Shown here piece by piece: positions 43,001 through 54,663 of a stretch of 64,000 nt of DNA; the first letter of the stretch is position 1; every line of letters begins with the position of its first letter. The notes beneath the pieces were generated by a model. It was not told where the DNA came from. It saw only the letters and a program-made list of their open reading frames with translations, and made no database searches. Position numbers and translations under genes: made by a program. The DNA is from Ilyonectria destructans (lineage: Eukaryota; Ascomycota; Sordariomycetes; Hypocreales; Nectriaceae): the NCBI GenBank assembly GCA_020740775.1, contig JAHEWK010000004.1:434001-498000 (forward strand), written 5' to 3'.

Positions 43001-46000
43001 GCACAAAGATCGCGAAACCTCACAGTCCATAATGTCGCTAGACACTGGGGTCATCCTGAAGCCGGAAAACTTGGCCACAGGTTCAGAGTGAGCGTCATCC
43101 CAGGCGCTGATCATGAAGTCAACGGGTCCAGGACTGGCAAAGTCTGGGCGACCATGGACGACCACCTGGACCTTCTCACCAGGCAGGCTGGGGAAGCTGT
43201 TGGTGATTTCAACTTCCTTGATGGCCGAGGGCATGAACAGCGATGGCATTTCGCCGCGGCCAGCACCGAGAATGGGAAACATCAGCTGCGAGCAGAGATC
43301 CATGAATGCCGCGGGCAAGATGGAAGGCGTCTCGTGTGCCGAGGGCATACAGGATGCCGTATCGGGAACCACAACCGTAGCAGCGGAGTATTCTCCGCGG
43401 GCCTTGAGACCACAACCAGGCTGGAACTTGAAGGCTTCGCTGTAGCCCGCTCCGCGAGTCTCAAGCTCAGTGTAGAAGTCGTCCAGCGACAACTCTGCCC
43501 CAGCCACATCAATTATATGCTTGCGGTGAGCAGCTGCAACCTGAAGCTGAGGGTTGCTGACAGGGTTAGCATTTCGCTGCTGTCTAACACCAACAAGACC
43601 ACGGCAATGCTCAAGCCATCCTCGGGTAGCGGTCCACGAAGAAATGCGGAACTCGTCCCACTCGTTGGAGTAAGACCGAGTCCCCTCAGCGTATGGGGTC
43701 AACGAGAAGAGGGTCTCGTATTGAGCAGCTGGGTCGAGGATCAACGCTTTCGAGACTTGGATCTCTCGAAGGCGGAACCCAGTAATCTGCTCGCGCGTAA
43801 GGCCTCTCAGCTGTGCCTTCTGAGACGCTGCCTCAACAGCCATGCACAGGTATCCAGCCAGGGGGTAGGTCGGCAGAGACTGCATGCGGTGATCTTTGAG
43901 CCACGGTACGTCATCGAGATTAAGTGTGTTGCGCCAAGTAGGCTCAGACTCGCTGTAAGTATCCTCCAGAACGCCAAGGAGATCATGGCGACCAAAAGGC
44001 TTCAGACGGTGCTGCTTGCTTGCTCGCGACTCGAACCAGTACTTGTGCGGTGCGAACGGGTAGGGAGCAAAGTCGGTGACGAGGCATGGTTTCTGCGCAC
44101 CGGGCTCTGTGTGGTTGATGAGGCTGAAGTCAAGAGTCTGGCCCTTGATGAACAAGTCTCCGGCCAGCTTGAGCGTTGTGGCGGTAGCATCTTGCTTGCG
44201 GACGAGCGAGGAGAAGTACTTGACCTCAGTGGCCGCCTGTTGGCTGATGCTCTTCAGGATCTGCTGGATGGGGCCCTTGAGAGCAGCGTGAGGGCCGATC
44301 TCGACAATAAGGTCAGGCTTTCCGTCATTGTAAAGCTCCTGCATCGCTGAAGAGAACAGGACCGGCTTGGTCAGATTCTCAACCCAGTATGAAGGACCAA
44401 GCGATGCTGTGAGGTCCAGCTTGTTGCCGAGCAGAGACGAGTAGAATGTCACCTCCTCCTTTATCTTGGGTGTCATGCCCTTGATGGACTCCATGTATTC
44501 ATCTGCCACAAGTTGCATATGAGATGAGTGGTAGGCCACGTCAACCCGCAGCTTGCGGTGGAAGGTCTCTCGCTTCTTGAGCTCGGCAGCAAGCTTATCA
44601 ACGTCATCTTCGTCACCAGAAGCCGTCACCGAGTTAGGCGAGTTCTCGCAAGCAATGGTGATGTTCTGCAGGCCAAGAACTTTGATGATGCCCTTGATCT
44701 CGGAAGCCCCAGCGCCAACGGCAAGCATACCACCGCGAAGATCGGGGTTCTTGGTCATCAACTTGGCGGCTAGCTGGCCGCGATGGTAGGAAATTGCCAT
44801 GGAATCCTCGACGGTGATGGCACCAGTTGCGTACGCGGCAGCGATCTCACCACTGGAGTGGCCCATGACCATGGAAGGCTTGACGCCCCAGGTGGCCAGC
44901 ATGTCTGTGAGACCCAGCTGAATGGCTGTGCAGATGGGTTGGGCAATGTGTGCCTTGTCCATGTTGGACTCTCCTTCGGGCTTGGACAGTTCCTCCAGAA
45001 GACAGAAATCCGCACCAATCTGCTTCAAATGAGCCGCGGCAGCAGTCATAGTGCTGGCGAAGACGGGGTTGGTATCCATGAGCTCTCTGCCCATCTGAGG
45101 CCACTGTGCTCCTTGGCCAGTGTATACAAACGCCACCTTGGGATCTATAGTGGGTGCTCGCGTAGGGATGGCGCCGCTTCCATTCAGAGAGACGACGAGG
45201 TCATCGCACGATGTACCAACGAGGGCAATGCGCCAGGAGTGATGTGTCCTTCGCTGACCCAGCGTATAGGCAATGTCGCTGGTGAGACGCTTCTGGAAAA
45301 CCTCAGGGTGCTGTTCAATGTACACACCGAGCTGTGATGCCACGCGCTTTGCCGCCTCCTCGTCGTTGGCAGACAGCACGAATAGCTTCGGGACCTCGCT
45401 CTTGGAGCTCTGTGGTAGGTCTGAAATGGTGAGGGGAGGACGCTCCAACACTACGTGAGCGTTGGAGCCACCAAAGCCAAAGTTGTTCACACTGATGAAG
45501 CGCTTGTTCTTGGGCCACGGCCGAGTTGTGTGGGGGATCTTAATGTTCCACTCGTCAAGAGGAATAGCTTCGTTGGCCTTTTCGAAGTTGACATTCGGCA
45601 GGATAAAGCCCTTCTCAAGCATCAAGGACGCCTTAATAATGGAAACCAGACCGCTTGCATTCTCCAAGTGGCCGAAGTTGGTCTTTGCGGAACCCATGTA
45701 TAGGGGAAACCTCTTTGTGCGTCCAGGCCCGAAGACGCGGTAGATGGCACCGGCCTCGATAGGGTCACCAACCTTGGTACCTGTGCCGTGGGCCTCAACA
45801 AAGCCAGTGTCTTCGGGGGATATGTTTGCGCGAGAGTACACATCACGAATGAGCTGTTCTTGTGCAGAGCCGTTGGGAGTGGCGAGGCCTGGACTGTCAG
45901 CGAGAACTTGGATTGTGTGTGAGATTTCTTACCAACTGTCTTTCCGTCATGGTTGATGCCGGTACTGACGATAACAGAGCGTATCTTGTCGTTGTCCTTG

Positions 46001-46884
46001 ATTGCCTGGTCCAGAGGCTTGAGGACCAGACAGCCAACACCTTCACCTCGCGCAAAGCCGGACTTGGCGCGGTGGTCGAAGGCAAATGTCTTGCCATCAT
46101 CGTTGTAGATACTAGTGGGGTTAGCCTCGAGTTTAGTAAAAGGTTAGAGAACCACTTACCCCAGCATAGACATGGAGATCATCTCATCGGGCTGTAGATG
46201 CAGACTGCAGCCCGCTACCACGGCTGAATCCGCCTCGCCGGAGCGGATACACTGGACGGCTGAATGCAGCGCATACAAACCAGACGAACAGGCGGTGTCG
46301 ACCGCAAAACAAGGACCCCGAAGGTCAAAATAATATGAGATACGACCGGCCTGGATCGATTGGTGGTTGCCCGTTGAGTCAAACATGGGCATCTGATTAA
46401 GTTCTTTCAGCGTTCCCAGATGGTAGTCTGATGAGGTGCCTCCAATAAAAACACCCATGTTGCGCCCGGCGATGGACTCTTTCGACATGCCGGCGTTCTC
46501 AAGTGCCTCGTAAGTACACTCGAGCAGTTGCCTTTGCTGTGGGTCTATGAGGTGTTAGTTCAACTGACTCGTTTAACGTGGATCGGACCAAGTACCCATC
46601 GCCATCGCCTCTGGTGCGGTAATGTGGAAAAACGGCGCATCGAACTTAGACAAGTCATGCTTCATAAAGTAGCCACCCTTGAAGTTAAAGCAACCCTTCT
46701 TCTGCGGGTTCGGGTGGTAGAAGGTATCGCTCGAGAACCGGTCCTCGGGCACAGGGCTCCATCCGTCACGCGAACGAGAGAGAAGAGTCCAGAAGTCCTC
46801 GGGAGTGGAGACGTCACCCGAGAGACGACACGACATGCCCACGATGGCAATTGGCGCCATGTTAGGCGTGTTGGCGGTGGACAT
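40048..46884 (-). CDS. Highly reducing iterative polyketide synthase (KS-AT-DH-ER-KR-ACP)
   Basis: Six exons, 46884-46596, 46544-46160, 46111-45933, 45888-41321, 41270-40950 and 40902-40048, join in phase to 2198 residues. The KS has Cys182 (VDTACSSG), His318 (HGTGT) and His358 (NFGH). The AT motif GHSSG lies near 629. The DH has His in [14 protein letters not shown] (Ser where HxxxG is usual) and Asp/Gln in DLCSQ. The ER has its NADPH loop near 1621 ([13 protein letters not shown]). The KR has GGTGGLG and YAAAN. The ACP serine is in [10 protein letters not shown] near 2144. Only about 240 residues separate DH and ER, so no C-methyltransferase is present, and no thioesterase follows the ACP. 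The enzyme should make an unbranched, largely reduced chain needing a trans-acting release enzyme, plausibly the serine hydrolase that starts 2 kb upstream on the opposite strand. Confidence 0.95.
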
Positions 46885-48885
46885 GATGGGCGGATGCGAA
46901 CCAGAGATGGGTAGAGGAAGGGGGTATTGCAATAATACGCTGGAGCCTTGAGCCTGGATCCTGGGTCAGAACATGGAAGGGATCACCTATTTTAAAGAGC
47001 TGTCGTTACTGTGCAATCTGTTTGATCCGCGCCGAGATGTCGGCGCAATTGCCCTGTGACGATTGTCTTACTGAGACACTGCACCCTTCAGCAACCTAGG
47101 GTGTATCCGCCGACTCTGGGATCGGGATTAAACAGCCGCTTGTCGGTGGGTCCCATTTGCCGTTTTCGATCTCGGTCTAGCATATGACCAAGAAACCCCC
47201 TACTTGAGGGGCTTGTGCGATATTGCATAGTGGAACCCCGGCCGAGTTGTCGCAGTCAGACGGCTGTTTTCAGAGCGGTAGAGCGAGCACACGGTGAGTC
47301 GGTCGATGGTTTCGTTATCAACGTGTTTGAAATTGACCGAGATGCAAACTTAACGCGTCCGGAATCTGAAAGTCTCTAGACGCGACGCGGCCGTTTTATT
47401 TTCCTCTCGGTTGTATTCCTTTTCCGGACTACTATGCGGCCTTACTCTGACGACATTGATATAGCATACCTCCGAACAATGGCCAGCTATGTGGAGAGGG
47501 GGTGCTTCTAGCCCCATTGGCATACAAGGATGTCTCAGTTCTTTAACCTGGTATTCGTCACTCTAAAATGCCCTTGTCTCCATATCAATGGCATGTGTTT
47601 GAGATTGTAGCCCTTCCTCGAGTGCAACGAGATCTATGACGCAAGGAGATATTACGGACAGAAACGCATTCCACGTTCAGTGCCAAGCACAGCGCTACAC
47701 TGACATAAGGCATCCTCCCCCCGCGCAATTAAAACACCCATCTGGCTAATGTATCTGATCGAAATCAATGATCACATATCTCGGTTGTTCCTCGGATGCA
47801 TCAAAGACACCATCCCGTCCGCATCTGGTATGCTTCTCGATCCAACAATGATGACGCTCACTGACGGGGGCACGGAGCTTCTTCGCCTGACACATGACAG
47901 CGGCTGCAACGTAGTAAACTACCAGATAGCCTATCCAATCGTGCAGGGCAAAAACAAGGGAGCCGAGAGTGTGGGGGTCGCTTTGACAGCCTGGAATGGC
48001 CTCTACCGACAGGTTTCGGTGCCCAACGTGGAGTTCATGAGTCAGGAAACACGCGCGAACCACAAGTCAAATGATTCACTCATCCTATCTGCACAATCAT
48101 GTCCTCGCTTCTCAACAGTTGGGCTGATGGAAACGCTGCAAACGGAATGTGGGCCTCTCGGGGAAAAAGACCGAGAGGATCGAGAAAGGATACCTGAAAA
48201 GCTAAACCCATCACCGATGCCGAAACCTTGATTCAGATCCTAAGGACAATCAGATCGCCAGGGGGACTAACTCATTCGGCTTTGGCTCTGTTGTCGTGGC
48301 AGGATGGATAATGTGGCTACAGATAGTCCAGCTCCATCCACTCACAGCAATCGACTCAACAGGTACGCAAGCGCTATTCTCAACCCTGTCTCAAATCTCA
48401 TCCACCGCCGAGTCACCAGCAGCGGTCAAGCAATTGAGCCAAAGGTTAGTTGGTCATGGCTGAACACTATCTAGCCCGCCCTACTAGGACCGGGCCGGCA
48501 GCCTCGTCTAGGATCGTGAAGACATGCTGCCGTTTGTTATCGCCAACCAATATTGATCGACAACTGATAACGGGAGTCTTGGTTGAATGGGCAGGAATCT
48601 TTCCGCACGCGGCACACTCTGAGACGTGACGTAACATGTGTCTCCGCATTCCCACGAGAGAAGATAGCAATGTGTCGTCTCAACCTTGTTTTGGCACTTG
48701 ATCGGGACTTTTGGGGTCCAACAAGAGGTAAAATTCGCCCGACGGAAGAAGAGAGAGCCGGGAAAGAGGCCGATCGTCTTCAATTAAAAAGTCCAAGGTC
48801 GACGCCTATTATTGCCACAAGATCATCCTCAACTTCTCTTCTTTTCTCCAAGTGCAACATTCTCCAAGTCTAACAGTCTGCAACC
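46885..48885. other. 2-kb divergent region between PKS and serine hydrolase
   Basis: It should hold promoters for both core genes. Two overlapping opposite-strand frames near 47746-48231 (105 and 160 residues) show no motif and are probably chance. The minus strand just upstream of the PKS start carries the CCGA/TCGG element listed separately. Confidence 0.5.
47029..47046. promoter_or_regulatory. Perfect inverted repeat GCGCCGA-N4-TCGGCGC upstream of the PKS
   Basis: Seven-base arms are exact inverses around GATG. They centre on CCG and CGG triplets in everted order, a geometry used by dimeric Zn2Cys6 regulators. The site is 145 bp upstream of the PKS ATG, and a Zn2Cys6 gene lies at 57449. 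Operator function is inferred from position and symmetry only. Confidence 0.4.
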
Positions 48886-49802
48886 ATGACGATTCTCTGC
48901 CTCCACGGTGCCTTCGGCAGTGCCGAGGTAAGCTAGATACTCCCTTGACATTGTCCAATCACGCACGGCCTCTGACATTCACAGAACTTCAAAGTCCAAC
49001 TCGGCCGGTTCACCGAAACTATTGAGAAGTCTGGCTCTGCCACCTTCAAATGGATCGACGGGGGCCACGATGCTAAGCCCCCCACCGGCTTTGACAATTA
49101 CTTTGGTCAGCCGCCCCTCTACCGGTTCATCGACTTCGACGGCATCGGGGAGATGGACGATATGATGAGCAAGATCCGAGACTTCCCTGAAGGTATGTCG
49201 GCCGAGGACACCATCCGGCGACTAGTAGGCGACAAGGAGATGTACACGGCGCCCGCTGTGAAGTCCACCCTCGATAGGATATTCCAGATCTTGGAGGAGG
49301 ACCCCACGATCGATGTATGTCTTATGCATCCTCCGGTTGGCTACTGAACTAACTGGGCGTACAGGGCATTCTTGGCTACTCGGAGGGCGCCATGACGGCT
49401 GCAACGCTCATTCTCGAAGAGCGCCGCCGCTGGGAAGAGGAGGGCATTCCTCGGCACATCAAGGTGCGTCCCCTCCGGCCTCAGACATTCCCCTCGCTAA
49501 TCGTGTTCCAGTACGGCATCTTCTTCGCCGGATGGCCACCGGTCCGCTTCAACGGCGGCTCGGTGCAATGCCTTCTCGCCGACGAATGTGAGGACATCAT
49601 CGACGTGCCCACGTGCCACATCGTCGGCTGCAACGACCCGTACATCCACGGCGCCATGGCGCTCTTCAGTATGTGCGATGAAGACACCGCTATGATGTTT
49701 GACCATGGCAAGGGCCACACCGTGCCGCGGGACGCGCGGACGATTCAGGAGTTAGCGTCAGTTGTTGAGACGACTTGGGAGAAGCGGACCATGTGTGCTT
49801 GA
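48886..49802 (+). CDS. FSH1/LovG-type serine hydrolase (probable polyketide release enzyme)
   Basis: Three exons, 48886-48927, 48985-49314 and 49365-49802, give 269 residues. It begins MTILCLHGAFGSAE, the oxyanion-loop start of the FSH1 family. The nucleophile elbow is GYSEG (exon 3), the acid is in VGCNDPYI and the His in DHGKGHTVPRD, so the triad is complete. Family members such as LovG release reduced polyketides from partner synthases that lack a thioesterase. Its divergent placement next to a PKS without a release domain fits that job: hydrolysis of the acyl-ACP thioester in the cytosol. Family assignment is firm; the exact role is inferred. Confidence 0.88.
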
Positions 49803-50511
49803 CAACAGATCAGACATACAGAAACTTAGGCATCTAGTGGAGCGTGGCTGTTCTTCGTTAGTAGCCATCGCAAAAAAGTAGTCAGTAGTATCGCGGGAAT
49901 TCCCTAGCCCCTATTAATTAATGTAATGGAAAATAAGAGACAATAACTGCTCACTTCTCACATCATGCCAAAAGATGGGTCGTAATTGTTCGGCGTCGTT
50001 CAACTTTCGGCTTGCATCCAGTAGAAACGTGAGAGAAACATTTCGCTTGTTCGCAGCAAATCAAAACCTTCAAGACACAAGCCGCTGCCCAAACTGTCGT
50101 ATTTCATGCATCTGTAGATAAATTTGGCGTAGTCCCATGATCAGTTCAATTCAGTAGAAACATGCTGCCGCTCCTAATACAATGATTATTGGCCGCCGGC
50201 TGCCGCCCCTCTTCTCCCTCATCCCTCATCCCTCATCCCTCATCCCTTCTCCCGCGCCGTGTCTCAGTCTCAGATATCTTAGACACGGGTGCTGTGAGTT
50301 CACCGTAACAACTAGTTTGTTGATCTAACCCATATTCGGCCTGTAATTCATTCGACCGAGACACCGCCGTCCCGCTCGCCGGCCGGGACTTTGCTGGCTG
50401 ATTGCCGTTCCCATTCCAGTCATGCGCATAAAATCATCGGATTCGTGGCATCCGACCATTTCTCCGTCCTCTATCCATTCAACCTGTCCTTTGTATGCAT
50501 GCGCATCAAAA
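49803..50511. other. Intergenic with a 7-bp repeat
   Basis: The 3' flank of the hydrolase and promoter of the glycosyltransferase. It contains a short microsatellite at about 50214-50247 (CCCTCAT repeated about four times; not the TTAGGG telomere unit) and the inverted pair GTCCCG/CGGGAC at about 50369-50389. No gene recognised. Confidence 0.55.
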
Positions 50512-52209
50512 ATGACTGACCAAAAATCCCCCCGGTCCAAGAAAATTCTTTTGCTCACCAATGTTGAGCGCGGCGAGGCAAATGTGTTCCTATCAACCGC
50601 ACACGCTCTGATAGAGGCCGATCCCAATGTCGAGCTCCACTTTGCAACTTTTTCGGGCTTGGACGCAGACGTGACCTCGGTTTGGGAAGAGGCGCGCAGA
50701 AAAGTGCCCCAGGCAAAGCCCATAGTCTATCATGAACTCACGGGGGTGTCGATGGGCACGGGAGTCATGCAGTACTTTATGAGGAAGAATCCCGGACAGA
50801 AAGAAATTACACTGCCAGAGTCCTTCATGGCAAAGCCGGGCTTCTCCACTACCCTCCAGGCCATCAAAGATACCATCCCAATCTTCATCCCCTATGAGGG
50901 CCCCCAACTAGTTGAGATCGTCGCCTCCATTATGGAGGTTATCAAGAAGGTTGATGCCGACCTCGTGGTGATCAACAGCCTCATGACCCCAGGCTTGACT
51001 GCCTGCTATCATATGGGAGTCAAATTCAGTTGCCTCAGCCCTAATGCTATCAAGGAATTTGCAGGTCCATTCCAGCCACGGCTTGCGAATCTCTGGAAAT
51101 ACCCGGCGTAAGTTCAATTCAATTATGAGTTTGGCTGTTATACGCGGTACTCAAGTCAATTGACGTGGGATTAACAATGAGTAGGCTCTTTTCTAGGTTT
51201 TCATACCCCATACCGTGGTATTTGAAACCTATCAATGTGCTTTACATTCTCTTTGCCGTTTACTCCTTTGAGAAAGACCCGCACAGACGAGAGGTGCAAG
51301 AGTACCTTTCATCCCAGGCTGGCATGACACTGAGAACGCCTGTCGACCTGCTTCGGGACCGACCAGACGGACTAAAGATTCTCGTCAGCACTCTCCCTGA
51401 ACTGGATTTCCCAGTTTATGTTCCTCCTCATGTCATTCCTTGCGGTCCCATCCTCCGGATTGCCCCTCCGATCTCGGAAACGGATCCAACACTGGAGAGC
51501 TGGCTAGCCAATGGACCAACTGTTTACTTCAACTTGGGGTCTCTCTGTTCTATTGCAGAGGACCAGGCAGTGGAGATTGCACTAGCCCTGAAGTCAGTGC
51601 TAGACACAGTTAACCAGCAATCCGGTGACTCTCACCTACAAGTTCTCTGGAAGTTGAAGAAGCACGGAGAGTACGAGGTCTATGAGGAGGGCTGCAAAAT
51701 CCAGGAAATCCTTGGCAAAGAACTCCAAGCTGATATTGTGAGAATCGTTGACTGGGTTCTGGCTGAACCCATTTCCGTCCTCACGTCTGGACACATTGCC
51801 TGCTCTGTACACCACGGAGGCGCAAATTCCTACAATGAATCTGTTGTGTAAGCTCATCTCCCTTTCCAACCCTGGAGAACCCAGCCAGAGTTCAGGGCCC
51901 CCTTAACGGGATCCAATCCTCTAACACAATTCCAGTGCCGGCGTCCCTCAGGTGGTCCTACCACTGTGGACAGATTGCTATGAATACGCACAGCGTGTGG
52001 AGATGCATGGAATTGGCCGGTGGGGAACAAGGGTTTCGAAGCCAAAGTGGACTGCTGAAGAGCTCACGCGAGAGCTCTTGGTCGTGTTGCATGGTGAAAG
52101 ATCTGACGCCATGAAAGTAAAGGCAAGGGAGTTGGCAGCGATCTGCAAAATTAATGGCAACGGTGCTGTAGTCGCAGCTAGGATGCTCCTGGAAGAGTGC
52201 GAGAAGTGA
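50512..52209 (+). CDS. UDP-glycosyltransferase (GT1 family)
   Basis: Three exons, 50512-51107, 51185-51847 and 51936-52209, give 510 residues. The start MTDQKSPRSKKILLLTNVER fits the GT-B N-terminal strand; an in-frame ATG 30 codons upstream is less likely. The sugar-donor region near the C-terminus reads VHHGGANSYNES then AGVPQVVLPLWTDCYEYA, the fungal form of the UGT signature (HxGGxxSxxE ... P..DQ/DC). FNLGSL marks the start of the C-terminal Rossmann lobe. It should transfer a sugar from a UDP donor to a small hydrophobic acceptor. Lying between the hydrolase and an oxidoreductase, it probably glycosylates the polyketide. The sugar and attachment site are unknown. Confidence 0.85.
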
Positions 52210-52701
52210 TAAGTTCGTACGTTATAGGAAAGGAGGGTGGACTTTAGTCTTATGACTGTTGCCCGCAAGATGTGTGCAAGCGTAAAGGGTTCATTTCGCG
52301 ATATCTGGTTTGGATAAAGCACAGGGAGTCTCTTTATTAACTAATATCTTAATTATGCAATTGGATTGCACCGTTCCAAGGTGATCTTCATAAACCGGTG
52401 CCTACACGCTCTGAATTTCTTGCATCCTGGGTGTAGGGTATTTTACGAGTCCAATTGGTTGGATCACCAGAGCCAGGTATTTCAAAGTGTAGATAATTAT
52501 CTCGGAGTGATTTAGTTAACGGCACATCCGCTATTATTTGCTGGCAATAAATAGTGTCGCGACGAAAGCAATTATACATAGCATTCAGGTTAGCAATCAT
52601 ATGGATTGAGTGGCTTCTTTTGGAATGATGCTCTGTCCAAGTTCATATGTAAAACCAAATGCTACCTCTCTAATCGCAGTTGACAGCATCTCCGTTTTCT
52701 A
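52210..52701. other. Convergent intergenic region
   Basis: AT-rich 3' flanks of the glycosyltransferase and the oxidoreductase; no gene recognised. Confidence 0.6.
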
Positions 52702-54077
52702 TTATGACCAAGCAACTGTACAGCCTTTCTTGTGAGACTCTCTGGCCAATTCGATGATTCTGATTCCGTCGCGCGATTGCTCCGCTTTCACTTCGAGCTC
52801 CGCTGTCCCCTTGATTGCCCCAGCCAGGTTTTCGTAGACCCCCAGCCACCGACCCGGAGTCGTTGGGTAGCGGCCGGAGTACTTGTTGGTCTCTGGGTCA
52901 AGGCTTTGGTATTTGGCGTCAAACTCAGAAAGCGTGGTGAGAACCCCATTGAATTCCTTTGGCTCGATGCCAAATCCTGGGTCTGTGGGAAGTAGACCTT
53001 TGCCGATCTGCTCTTCTTGGACGCAGGTACTCCGTTGTTGAAACTTGACCAGTGTTAGCCCTCCGCTATTCATCCGGAAGCTGGATACTTATGATACCTT
53101 GACGTATGAACCTTCGGATCCGCGAATGAGGTATTTCAGTTGCTGATTCATTGGTGTTATAATCGAGGTCTTCACAGTGACGAGAAGACCCTGTTGGTCG
53201 CCATCGTATTGCAGTATAATGGTGAACGAGTCTTCGATATCCGCATTGTCACCCTTGGCGGCGACTTCGCGTTGCGCACGAAAGAAACCTGTGACTGACT
53301 TCGGGCGTCCAAATAGGACAACGGCTTGGTCGAGACTATGGGTCCCTAAAACACTGTTAAATTTCACGGCGTGTCGAATGACTGGACATGATGAAATTAC
53401 CTAGGCCGTATGTCATGCCCATACCAGGTGCATATTCGTCCGCCGTAACTGCCGACAGCCAGGATGGGGTTTCGAAATCATAGTGAATTTCAGCTTCTTT
53501 GATGGACCCAAACGCATTGCTTCCAATGAGTTTCCGAAGCGTTTGAAAGTCGCCGTCCTATGAATATCTGGTTATTCGACAATCCAGAAAGGAATGGTAT
53601 CCTGCTGTCTCACCCATCGTCGATTCTGAAAACAAGTCAAAATGAGGTTCTTCTTTTTAGCCAGCTCAATCACGCCGTTTGCCTCTGCTGAGGTTTGGGT
53701 AAATGGCTTATCCGCGATGACTTTGATTGCATTAGTCTCAAACGCGATAAATCTGGATTTGAAGTGCCTCGCTCACCATGTTTCCCCGCCGTGAGCGCTT
53801 TCTCGGCGAATAGTGCATGTGTGTCACCATGTGTTGCCACCACGACGAGTTCAATGCCAGCGTCAGCGAAGAATTCATCTGCTATGCGGTAATGTTTTGC
53901 TTTAGGGTAGTCAACGGTGCAGTGTGAGCCTGCCGGCGCCGTGGACGGATCCGCCGGCGCTGCAGCCCGCTGCAAAATGGCGGTGACGTTGTAGTCGGGA
54001 TTCGCGTTGATGAATGGCAAGTGGAAGCTTTTAGCGGCAAAGCCGTAGCCGACGATGCCAACATTGATGGGAGCCAT
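52702..54077 (-). CDS. Gfo/Idh/MocA-family NAD(P)-dependent oxidoreductase
   Basis: Five exons, 54077-53777, 53720-53614, 53557-53401, 53345-53098 and 53043-52702, give 384 residues. The N-terminus MAPINVGIVGYGFAAKSFHL holds the dinucleotide fold. AGKHVIADKPFTQTS is the family motif, with Asp in place of the usual Glu of EKP. TCFQNRRWDGDFQTLRKLIG opens the C-terminal substrate domain, which also shows YGLGTHSLDQAVVLFG. Members oxidise or reduce sugars, inositols and similar polyols. Next to a glycosyltransferase it could act on the sugar donor or the attached sugar. All exon joins are in phase and no break is seen. Confidence 0.87.
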
Positions 54078-54663
54078 GATTTTGCAATTTTATATAAATC
54101 GAGATGGGAGGAGAAAATGCCTCTGGAAGTTGGCTCTTATGCGAGGAAAGAGGGGTAAAAGAAGTTGCTGATCTAATGACGTTACTTTTGCTGCTAAAAC
54201 ACTGTCATCTGTTCTCCGCATTCGCATGTGGATAGCGGGGTAATTGTATGTCCGTCAATGAAGGCGACAGTCAGTGAATGTTTTAGGAGCCGATAAAGCA
54301 GCATATACTCTGACAGAAGGAAGGGAGGTTTTCCAGCTTCGATGAGAGCATCCTCATTCTAAAGGTCATGGATGAAGTCACACGACAGGTAGGGTTGCAG
54401 TATCAGAGGAGATGGAGTCTACATATTCCCCATGAATTAATTATGAGAACCTCTGGACTGAGGTTGGAGATGAGTCTAATTAGATACCATCGTGTTTCAA
54501 AATTACCCGCTCATCTCTCCCTCATTCTAAGTGACTCTTTCTGATGGGTTCTTTGCCGGCAAAATGGAAATGACGACAATATAGCGAGCCTCTATGGCGA
54601 GAAATTGACATCATCGTGCATACCGTATCTTTCCCAGCACTGGAAGCTCAAATTGATAGGAGT
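54078..54663. other. Intergenic, no gene seen
   Basis: Promoter side of the oxidoreductase and the truncated 3' end of the GH3 relic. Short motif-free frames only. Confidence 0.55.

Noticed and set aside
42200..43050. A C-methyltransferase domain in the PKS between DH and ER
   Set aside because: Only about 240 residues lie there and no SAM-binding glycine motif is visible.
42935..44350. Long plus-strand open frame (471 residues) inside the PKS
   Set aside because: It is antisense to the DH/AT part of the PKS, has no recognisable motif, and results from codon bias of the PKS on the other strand.
47746..48231. Two opposite frames (105 and 160 residues) between PKS and hydrolase
   Set aside because: They overlap on opposite strands, lack motifs, and lie in the expected promoter region.
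50214..50247. Telomere-like CCCTCAT repeat
   Set aside because: The unit is 7 bp, not the TTAGGG-type fungal telomere, and there are only about four copies in an internal position.
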